Below, piece by piece: positions 57,691 through 64,000 of a stretch of DNA of 64,000 bases. The stretch covers positions 248,001 to 312,000 of the forward strand of contig NZ_FWFK01000003.1 of the NCBI RefSeq assembly GCF_900172265.1. Reading direction: 5' to 3'. The notes beneath the pieces are model-generated. The model was not told where the DNA came from, did not search any database, and saw nothing but the letters and a program-made list of their open reading frames with translations. The position numbers and the translations under genes were made by a program. The number at the start of each line of letters is the position of its first letter. Within the stretch, counting starts at the first letter, position 1. The DNA is from Roseivivax jejudonensis. GTDB lineage: Bacteria; Pseudomonadota; Alphaproteobacteria; Rhodobacterales; Rhodobacteraceae.

Positions 57691-58688
57691 CCACGCCGCT
57701 TCTGTCCGCCCGCGAGATCGACGTCACCTTCGGCACCACCCGCCCAGGCGACATGCCGTGGACCGCGCCGCGCAAGCTGCGCGCGGTCAGCGGCGTCAGC
57801 TTCGACCTCGCGGCCGGCAAGACGCTCGGCGTCGTCGGCGAGTCGGGCTGCGGCAAGTCGACGCTCGCCCGCGCGCTGATCCGCATGGTTCCGGCTTCAG
57901 GCCAGGTGCTCTGGCAGGGCGACACCGATCTGCTGTCGCTCTCCCCTGCGGCGATGCAGCGCTACCGCTCCGAGATCCAGATGATCTTCCAGGATCCGCT
58001 CGCCTCGCTCAATCCGCGCATGACGCTCGGAGAGATCATCGCCGAGCCGCTGCGCACCCATCGCCGCGACCTGTCGCGCGCCGACATCCGTGACCGCGTG
58101 CGCCGGATGATGGACCGGGTCGGGCTCCTGCCGCAGATGATCAACCGCTATCCGCACGAGTTCTCGGGCGGCCAGTGCCAGCGGATCGGCATCGCCCGCG
58201 CGCTGATCGTCGAGCCCAGGCTCCTGATCTGCGACGAGCCGGTCTCGGCGCTCGACGTCTCGATCCAGGCACAGGTGATCGAACTCCTGCAGGAACTGCA
58301 GCGCGACCTGAACCTCGCCATTCTCTTCATCGCCCACGACCTGAGCGTCGTGCGCCACATCTCCGACGAGGTCATGGTGCTCTATCTCGGGCGGGTCATG
58401 GAGGCCGCGCCGGCCGAGCGGCTCTACGCCGCGCCGCGCCATCCCTACACGCAGGCGCTGCTCTCCGCCGTGCCGGTGCCCGACCCGGCGGTTGAGCGGG
58501 ACAAGCGCATCATCCCGCTCACCGGCGACCTCCCCTCGCCGATGGCCCCGCCCTCGGGCTGCGTCTTTCGCACCCGCTGCCCGCGCGCCGAGGCCGCCTG
58601 TGCCGCCGAGGTTCCCGCACCCGGCCCCGGCCCGCATCGCTGCGCCTGCCTGTTCCCGGGCACCATCACCGCCGACGAGGTCGCCTGA
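57687..58688 (+). CDS. oppF: Oligopeptide ABC transporter ATPase OppF
   Basis: A 333-residue ATPase partner of OppD: Walker A GVVGESGCGKSTL, signature HEFSGGQCQRIGIARA, Walker B PRLLICDEPVSALDV and FIAHDLSVVRH. The C-terminal HPY segment with GCVFRTRCPRAEAACAAEVP keeps cysteines like OppD. Last gene of oppABCDF; a hairpin-bearing repeat follows 70 bases later. Confidence 0.96.
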   Translation: MTTPLLSAREIDVTFGTTRPGDMPWTAPRKLRAVSGVSFDLAAGKTLGVVGESGCGKSTLARALIRMVPASGQVLWQGDTDLLSLSPAAMQRYRSEIQMIFQDPLASLNPRMTLGEIIAEPLRTHRRDLSRADIRDRVRRMMDRVGLLPQMINRYPHEFSGGQCQRIGIARALIVEPRLLICDEPVSALDVSIQAQVIELLQELQRDLNLAILFIAHDLSVVRHISDEVMVLYLGRVMEAAPAERLYAAPRHPYTQALLSAVPVPDPAVERDKRIIPLTGDLPSPMAPPSGCVFRTRCPRAEAACAAEVPAPGPGPHRCACLFPGTITADEVA

Positions 58689-58759
58689 CCCCCCTCTGCT
58701 GGATGCGCGCGGCCCAGCCCATGTGCACGACCCGCCCCCTTCTTCTTGGCGCAAATACT

Positions 58760-58789
58760 CCGGGGAGCGCGAGGGGCAGCGCCCCTCGC
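58760..58789 (+). repeat. Intergenic hairpin repeat, copy 2
   Basis: Thirty bases identical to 1069-1098, with the same 9-bp inverted repeat (58769-58789). Here it lies between convergent oppF and the esterase gene, so it may double as a bidirectional transcription stop. It lacks a T-run. Confidence 0.8.
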
Positions 58790-58839
58790 CCGCCGGCGCG
58801 ACCGGGCGCACGCGTCAGCGACGCAGGGCAGCGCTCCCG

Positions 58840-59700
58840 TCAGGACCGCTGGTCCTCGAACCAGTCGAGCGCCATGTCGGCCCAGCCCGGCGGCACGCCG
58901 TGCCCGCCATCGAAGAGCGCGAAGCTCAGGGTCGCGCCGGGCGCGCACGAGGTCCAGTCCTTGCGCCAGTAGGTGCCGTCCCCCGAGGTGCCGTCCGCCT
59001 GCAGGCGGCAGCCCCCGGCGGACCGCCAGAGCGCCATCGCGTGCCAGACATCGCCCTGCGCCAGCGCGTCGGGCGCCTCGAGAGCCTCGCCGCGGAGGAG
59101 CCGGCCCTCGAGCGGCACCGTGCCGTCGCGCCAGCCATGCGTGTGCAGAAGCCGGACCGGGCCGGCGCAGCCCTCTGGGTGCGGGCGCCAGAAGCTGCCC
59201 GAGACCGGCGCGTAGGCGGCGAACGCCTCCGGCGCCGCGCAGGCGAGGTAGCTCGCCATCGACCCGCCGATCGAGAAGCCGGCCAGCAGCATCGCGTCCG
59301 GATCGAGGTCGAATCGCGCGGCCGCGTTGTCGCGAACGGCCTGCAGGAAGGCGACCTCGTCCCGTCGCTGCGGCCGCTCGGGATGAAACGCCCAGGTGCG
59401 CCCGGAGCGTCCCTCCCGCGGGATGCCGTCGGGCGCGATGACCGCGTACCCGCGCTCCAGCGCCGTCTCGACGACGCCGCGCATGGTCAGCGTCCCCTCG
59501 CCGCTCGACCCCCAGCCGTGAATGAACATGAGTGCCGGCGCGCCCGGTTGCGGTGCCTCCGGCAGTTCGACGTGGTAGGAGCCTCCCGCGATCTCGCAGG
59601 GCGCAGACGTGTCCGGGCCACAAGCCGCGCGCGCCGCGCCGGCGAACAGCGCGACGAGCGGCAGCAGGATCGCGGCCAGGCGCAGGACGGATCGGGGCAT
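58840..59700 (-). CDS. Exported LpqC/PHB-depolymerase-like esterase
   Basis: A 286-residue alpha/beta hydrolase with a signal peptide (MPRSVLRLAAILLPLVALFA, cleaved near ARA). The oxyanion-hole region is ALMFIHGWGSSGEG; the nucleophile Ser is in MLLAGFSIGGSMASYLA (G-x-S-x-G); the catalytic His is likely in FDGGHGVPPGW. Cysteines in ACGPDTSAPCEIAGG and TSCAPGATL suggest disulfides. It resembles the LpqC/feruloyl-esterase/polyhydroxybutyrate depolymerase group; natural substrate unknown. ATG at 59700 gives the better signal peptide than the one 7 codons upstream. Confidence 0.85.
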   Translation of the reverse strand: MPRSVLRLAAILLPLVALFAGAARAACGPDTSAPCEIAGGSYHVELPEAPQPGAPALMFIHGWGSSGEGTLTMRGVVETALERGYAVIAPDGIPREGRSGRTWAFHPERPQRRDEVAFLQAVRDNAAARFDLDPDAMLLAGFSIGGSMASYLACAAPEAFAAYAPVSGSFWRPHPEGCAGPVRLLHTHGWRDGTVPLEGRLLRGEALEAPDALAQGDVWHAMALWRSAGGCRLQADGTSGDGTYWRKDWTSCAPGATLSFALFDGGHGVPPGWADMALDWFEDQRS

Positions 59701-59805
59701 CGGCACTCTCCCTGTCATCACCTTGCCAAGAGCTAGGCGAGGCGCGGGGAAGTCGAGCGGCGAGCGATCCCGGTTGCGTGATGCCGGGACCGCCCGCGCG
59801 CCGGG

Positions 59806-60324
59806 TCACTGCGTGACCGGCGCCGCCGAGGTGAATTGCGGGATGGTATTTTCGGAGGCGGCGTCGGGTTCGATCGAGACCCAGTTGCCCTCTGCGGTGT
59901 CGATGTTGCCGGGAATGTCCTCTTCCCAGAAGCCGACGACGTTCGGCGTGATGTTGAGGTAGAGCGCGCCATCGACGATCCGCCAGAGGTTGGGGTTGCC
60001 GGGCACCTTGCCGCCCTTGGCGACGCCGTAGGCGCAATGGCCGTCGTAGCGCGGCACGAAGGCCTCCGGGTCGGCGAGGAAGCGGTCGCGGTTTTCCTCG
60101 GAGGCAAAGGCGAAGGTGGCGCCGTTGTGCTCGGCGGTGATGCTCGCGCGGCCGGGCACCGCGGCGGGCTGCGGCGCGCCGACCGGGGCCTGCGGCAGGT
60201 CGAAATAGGCGACGACGTCGTAGCCCGACACGGCAAAGCCGGTCTCGTCGACGAATTGCGGCCCGGCGATGGACGCGGCGGGCGCGGCGAAGGCCAGCGC
60301 GGCGGAGAGGATCAGAATGCGCAT
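59806..60324 (-). CDS. Exported YHS-domain protein
   Basis: A 172-residue protein with a signal peptide (MRILILSAALAFAAPAASIA). It carries a YHS-type domain, with VSGYDVVAYFDLPQAPVGAP, FAFASEENRDRFLADPEAFV and PRYDGHCAYGVAKGGKVPGN in the middle, followed by LWRIVDGALYLNITPNVVGF. Such YHS proteins are common in marine alphaproteobacteria and are thought to bind metal; role unknown. Single gene. Confidence 0.88.
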   Translation of the reverse strand: MRILILSAALAFAAPAASIAGPQFVDETGFAVSGYDVVAYFDLPQAPVGAPQPAAVPGRASITAEHNGATFAFASEENRDRFLADPEAFVPRYDGHCAYGVAKGGKVPGNPNLWRIVDGALYLNITPNVVGFWEEDIPGNIDTAEGNWVSIEPDAASENTIPQFTSAAPVTQ

Positions 60325-60457
60325 GAGGGGTCTCCCGGTGCGGGTTGCTGCAAGGATCGTGCCTTGCACGCTACGGCAGGAGATGACGCGCGGGCACCCA
60401 GGCTCCGCCCTTCGTGACGCGCCGTGGGCCCGCGTCAGCGCGTTGTAACAAATGCCC

Positions 60458-62362
60458 TCACTCGGCGGCGATGCCGGCCGCCGGCGGCGTCTCGATCAGC
60501 GCGCGGAAGCGGGCCCGTTCGACCCGGGCGCGACGCTGGACCTTGGGCTCGCGCAGGCTCAACGGAGTGTCGAGCCGGAGCGGTCGCAGGGCGCTGTCCG
60601 CCACGCGCACACCCGACAGACGCGACAGCGGCACGGCCGCGGCGAGGCTCAGGGCCACGGGCGCCAGCCAGACCGACAGCGTCCCGGTTGCCATGCCCGC
60701 GAGCATCACCGCGCCCAGGATCGTCTCGAGCCAGTGAAACCGCAGGAGCGTTCCCCAACCGTGCCGGCAGGCGCCGCGTCGCTGCGGCGCCCAGGGGTTC
60801 GGACGGCCGAGCGCGGCGCGCAGGACCGCCGCGCTCTGCTGCACCATCAGGATCGGCGCGTAGAGTATGGCGAGCGCGATTTCGGTCAGCGTCGTCGCCG
60901 CGAAGCGCCCCGGCCCGCCATAGAGCCGCGCGACGCCCCTGGTCGCCGCCATCATCAGGGCCGCCGCGATTTTCGGCAGCAGCAGCATCGCGTAGATGAA
61001 GATCAGGAACCACGTGCCGTCGATCCGGCTCATCTGCGGCCAGACCGGATATAGCGGGTTCGACGCGCTGAAGTAGTTGACCGGGGTGCCGTCCCCCATC
61101 GGCAGCAGGATCGACCACACCACCAGCAGCACGAACCATGCCGGCGACAGAAGATAGGCAAAGGCCCCCTGCAGCATGTGAAAGCGCGAGATCGGGTGGA
61201 ACCCGCGCGCGCGCAGAAGGCGGAGGTGCTGCAGGTTGCCCTGGCACCAGCGCCGGTCACGCAGCACGTAGTCGATCAGGGTCGCCGGCGTCTCCTCGAA
61301 CGACCCGCCGACCCGGGGGCGAAAGCGCACGGCCCACCCGGCCCGGCGCAGCATCCCCGCCTCCACGAAGTCGTGGCTCAGAATCAGTTCGTCCCGGCCG
61401 CCGCGGCCGCGCAGGTAGGGCAGCCGAGCACTGTCGGCGAACGCGCGGGTCCGGATGATGGCGTTGTGGCCCCAGTAGTTGCCCTCGGACCGAGACCAGA
61501 GCGCCAATCCCTCGGCCAGGAGCCAGCCGTAGACCGAGGTGGCGAATTGCTGCATCCGTCCGAACAGCGTTTCGGCGGAGATCAGGACCGGAAAAGACTG
61601 GATCAGGCCGGCATCCGGATCGCGGGCCAGCGCGTCGGCGAGCCCCCGGATCGCAGAGCCGGACATCAGGCTGTCGGCGTCGAGAACGATCATCGCGTCC
61701 CAGTCCGCGCCCCAGCGCAGGATCCAGTCGTTGATGTTGCCCACCTTCTTGTCGGTGTTCTCGGCCCGGCGGCGGTAGTGCACGCGGATGCCGCTCTCTT
61801 GGTCGAGCGCGCATGCGGCACGTACCTCTTCCCCGGCGATCTGCGGATCCCGCGTGTCGCTGAGGATGAAGAAAGCGAAGTGATCGGTCTCCCGCTCCTG
61901 CACCAGTTCGGCGCGCATGGCCGCGATGTTGCCGGCCACCTCCCACGGGCATTCGTTGTAGACCGGCACAAGCAGAGCCACCCTCTGGCGAGCGCGGGGG
62001 GCCGCGGGCTCGGCCACGCGACCGCGGCGCGCCCGCGCCAGCCCGAGCCGCAGGATCGCCATCAGCACAGCCGAGACGGACAGCGACACCCAGACGAAGG
62101 TCAGGCCGATCAGGAAGACCAGCACGCCTTCGCCGAGCGTGAAACCGCCCGACCGAAACCACCGCGCGATGCCCCAAATCAGCGACAGCGTGATCGCGAT
62201 CGCGGGGCCGAACGCACCGAGACGCCAAGCCACGTCGCCGATCGTCCAGCCAGGCAGCGTGCGGCCCGCCTCGGGACGGTCGCGGAAGCTCTGCGCGCGC
62301 ATCGGCAGCGGCGCCTCGGGCGGCATGGCCGCGCCCGTCGGCGCAAAGGTCAGGCGGTCCAT
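60458..62362 (-). CDS. opgH: Glucan glucosyltransferase OpgH
   Basis: A 634-residue inner-membrane glycosyltransferase (GT2) that makes the backbone of osmoregulated periplasmic glucans from UDP-glucose. Two N-terminal helices come first, then the catalytic domain with LLVPVYNECPWEVAGNIAAM, the D-x-D region MIVLDADSLMSG and the acceptor-site motif YVLRDRRWCQGNLQHLRLL, and several C-terminal helices. It is shorter than E. coli OpgH (847), mainly at the N-terminus. ATG at 62362 lies within the end of opgG (13-base overlap). Confidence 0.93.
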   Translation of the reverse strand: MDRLTFAPTGAAMPPEAPLPMRAQSFRDRPEAGRTLPGWTIGDVAWRLGAFGPAIAITLSLIWGIARWFRSGGFTLGEGVLVFLIGLTFVWVSLSVSAVLMAILRLGLARARRGRVAEPAAPRARQRVALLVPVYNECPWEVAGNIAAMRAELVQERETDHFAFFILSDTRDPQIAGEEVRAACALDQESGIRVHYRRRAENTDKKVGNINDWILRWGADWDAMIVLDADSLMSGSAIRGLADALARDPDAGLIQSFPVLISAETLFGRMQQFATSVYGWLLAEGLALWSRSEGNYWGHNAIIRTRAFADSARLPYLRGRGGRDELILSHDFVEAGMLRRAGWAVRFRPRVGGSFEETPATLIDYVLRDRRWCQGNLQHLRLLRARGFHPISRFHMLQGAFAYLLSPAWFVLLVVWSILLPMGDGTPVNYFSASNPLYPVWPQMSRIDGTWFLIFIYAMLLLPKIAAALMMAATRGVARLYGGPGRFAATTLTEIALAILYAPILMVQQSAAVLRAALGRPNPWAPQRRGACRHGWGTLLRFHWLETILGAVMLAGMATGTLSVWLAPVALSLAAAVPLSRLSGVRVADSALRPLRLDTPLSLREPKVQRRARVERARFRALIETPPAAGIAAE

Positions 62363-63900
62363 CGGTAGAGCCACACCTCGCTCAGAGGCGCGCCGTCCAT
62401 CCGGAGCTGCGCGCGCATTTCGACGAGAGGGGCCTCGTTGGGAAACAGCGAGAAGCCGAGCCGGGCGCCGCCCGTCTCGGGGTTGCGTTCGACGATCGCG
62501 GGGCCGAGTTCGCCACCGCCGGCCGACCGCACCAGAGTGTCGACCTTGCTCAGATCGTCCGGCAGGGCATCGCCGTCCTCGAAGTCGATGGCAAACCGGA
62601 TGCCACCGTCGCGGCCGCGCCCGGCGCGGGTGTTCAGCACCCGAAGGCCGGTGGCGTGGTCGCTCTGCGCGCTCCACGTCATGTCGTACGCGAAGCGCCG
62701 TGAGGATCCGGGCGAGAGCGGCTCGGACGGCCGCCAGTAGGCGACGATGTTGTCGTAGACTTCGTCGTCTGTCGGGATCTCGACCAGCGTGACGGCGCCT
62801 GGCCCCCAATCCTCGCGCGGGGCGATCCAGAGCGACGGGCGACGATGGTAGAGCGCTTCGAGATCGCCGTAATCCTCGAACGCGCGGGCGCGCTGCATCA
62901 GGCCGAAGCCGCGCGGGCTGTCGTCCACGAACACGCTGACCTGCAGCGTCTTCGGATTGGCGAGCGCGCGCCACAAGCTTTCGCCCGCGCCGTTGTGGAT
63001 CAGAAGACCATCGGAATCGTGGATCGCCGAACGGAAGTCGGAAAAGCGGTGCCGATTGGTTTCGTCGAACTGGAACATCGAGGTCAGCGGCGCGAGGCCG
63101 ACATGATCGAGCTGTTCGCGTGCGAAGATCTCGGCTTCCACGCCGATCTCGAGCCGGCGTCCCGGGCGCAGCACGAAACGGTAGGCGCCCGTCGCGCGCG
63201 GGCTGTCGAGAAGCGCGTGCACCACCAAGGTCTTGGCTCCGGGGGCCGGACGCTCGATCCAGAAGCGCCGGAACTCCGGGAACTCCTCGCCTTCGGGCTC
63301 GGCTGTATCAATGGCGAGGCCGCGGGCCGAAAGGCCGTAGATCTGGCTCGCCCCGATCCCGCGGAAATAGCTCGCGCCCTGGAAGACCGCGAACTCGGTG
63401 AACACGTCCGGACGCTCCAGCTCGGCCCTGAGCCGGAAACCCGAATAGCCCAGCGTCTCGTCGATCGGCAGATCGGGAAACTGATCCGTGCGGTCGAACA
63501 CCTCGAGGTCGAAGAGGACGGGCCGCGCCTCGCCGTTCTCGACCACCGCTATGTCGATCGGCGTCGGGTAGTAGAGCCCCGGCGCGAATACGTCCATACG
63601 GAAGGGCTCTTTGCCGCTCGCGTTCCACAGCGCGTTGCGCGGGTCGAACCAGATCGCGCGATACTGGTCGTAATCGATCGACGTCCACGCTTCGGGAATG
63701 CGCTGCGGCGCGGTGTAGGGCTCTGCCGCGAGCGCGCGCGCAAGCTCGCGCACGTCTTCGGGCGCGAACGGGTCGGGCGTTCCGAGTTGCAGCCCCGGCA
63801 CCTCGGGATCTGCCGCTCCGCCGGAGGCGCCCTCCTGCTGTGCGCGCACGGGAGCCGCGAAGCAGGCCATCAGTCCCGCCAGAACCTGTCTTCTGTCCAT
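62350..63900 (-). CDS. opgG: Periplasmic glucan synthesis protein OpgG
   Basis: A 516-residue periplasmic protein needed to branch and release periplasmic glucans. The N-terminus MDRRQVLAGLMACFAAPVRA looks like an export signal with twin arginines (DRRQ). Conserved OpgG/D segments include YDQYRAIWFDPRNALWN, FRLRAELERPDVFTEFAVFQ, GASYFRGIGASQIYGLSARG, FDETNRHRFSDFR, DSDGLLIHNGAGESLWRALA and DWGPGAVTLVEIPTDDEVYD. It overlaps opgH and lies 6 bases after a preceding reading frame. Confidence 0.94.
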   Translation of the reverse strand: MDRRQVLAGLMACFAAPVRAQQEGASGGAADPEVPGLQLGTPDPFAPEDVRELARALAAEPYTAPQRIPEAWTSIDYDQYRAIWFDPRNALWNASGKEPFRMDVFAPGLYYPTPIDIAVVENGEARPVLFDLEVFDRTDQFPDLPIDETLGYSGFRLRAELERPDVFTEFAVFQGASYFRGIGASQIYGLSARGLAIDTAEPEGEEFPEFRRFWIERPAPGAKTLVVHALLDSPRATGAYRFVLRPGRRLEIGVEAEIFAREQLDHVGLAPLTSMFQFDETNRHRFSDFRSAIHDSDGLLIHNGAGESLWRALANPKTLQVSVFVDDSPRGFGLMQRARAFEDYGDLEALYHRRPSLWIAPREDWGPGAVTLVEIPTDDEVYDNIVAYWRPSEPLSPGSSRRFAYDMTWSAQSDHATGLRVLNTRAGRGRDGGIRFAIDFEDGDALPDDLSKVDTLVRSAGGGELGPAIVERNPETGGARLGFSLFPNEAPLVEMRAQLRMDGAPLSEVWLYRWTA

Positions 63901-63906
63901 ATGTCC

Positions 63907-64000
63907 TTACGTCCTCGGCTGCCGCCAGGGCTGAGATTTGAACCAACCGACCATATACGCCATCGCGACGAGAAATGCCGCACCGCAGCAGTTAACGATC
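63907..64000 (-). CDS. C-terminal fragment of a membrane protein
   Basis: The last 30 codons of a gene that begins outside the window. The peptide ends GAAFLVAMAYMVGWFKSQPW plus eight more residues, so a hydrophobic stretch followed by a short basic tail. Its TAA lies 6 bases before the opgG ATG and an AGGA site sits between them, which supports a real gene in the opgGH operon. OpgC, a membrane glucan-succinylating protein, is a possible identity, but the fragment is too short to tell. Confidence 0.45.
   Translation of the reverse strand, partial: IVNCCGAAFLVAMAYMVGWFKSQPWRQPRT

Overview
This window looks like chromosomal DNA of a roseobacter-type alphaproteobacterium (family Rhodobacteraceae). 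The signs are uniformly high GC with dense, often overlapping genes; the CtrA-pathway phosphotransferase ChpT; the order rplU-rpmA-acetyltransferase-obgE-proB-proA; a GAAC-N7-GAAC SOS box in front of recA; a fused rhizobial-type TrpE(G); an OlsB/OlsA ornithine-lipid pair; a UehABC-type ectoine TRAP transporter; and a short hairpin-bearing intergenic repeat in two copies. I saw no prophage, insertion sequence, CRISPR array or replication origin, and one tRNA gene.

Layout. 1-4.5 kb: start of heme A synthase, a TrmJ-like RNA methyltransferase, a ThiE-like enzyme, olsB-olsA, a DUF3553 miniprotein and chpT. 4.5-11 kb: housekeeping block on the minus strand (proA, proB, obgE, an acetyltransferase, rpmA, rplU with a helix-hairpin-helix tail, a DUF2059 protein), then tRNA-Ser(CGA). 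11.6-15.9 kb: uehA-uehB-uehC-usp-eutA, the front half of the known ectoine uptake and breakdown operon without its catabolic genes. 16-28 kb: trpE(G) with an HmuQ-like heme monooxygenase, a sulfotransferase, recA, a DASS transporter, alaS, small proteins and typA. 28.5-34 kb: a 1449-residue RTX protein joining a 5'-nucleotidase to a choice-of-anchor I domain, and a PHP-domain hydrolase. 34-41.6 kb: xylose-type ABC transporter xylFHG, a divergent ROK regulator translationally coupled to a secreted FG-GAP/ASPIC-UnbV protein, and a convergent MauG-type di-heme peroxidase.

41.7-51.7 kb is a phenylacetate degradation locus in two convergent blocks: paaG-paaI-paaK-paaR on the plus strand and paaX-paaA-paaB-paaC-paaD-paaE-paaZ on the minus strand. 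Together they activate phenylacetate, epoxidise it, isomerise the epoxide and open the oxepin ring; paaF, paaH and paaJ for the later beta-oxidation-like steps are not in the window. 51.8-58.7 kb: a divergent UMP-kinase paralogue and a complete oppABCDF operon. 58.8-64 kb: a secreted esterase, a YHS-domain protein and opgG-opgH for periplasmic glucan synthesis, preceded by the tail of another membrane protein.

Three binding-protein-dependent transporters (ueh, xyl, opp) each carry a strong GC hairpin directly after the binding-protein gene, a layout expected to give more binding protein than membrane components. The least explained pieces are the regulator/propeller/peroxidase neighbourhood, the PyrH paralogue, the truncated ectoine operon and the RTX nucleotidase.
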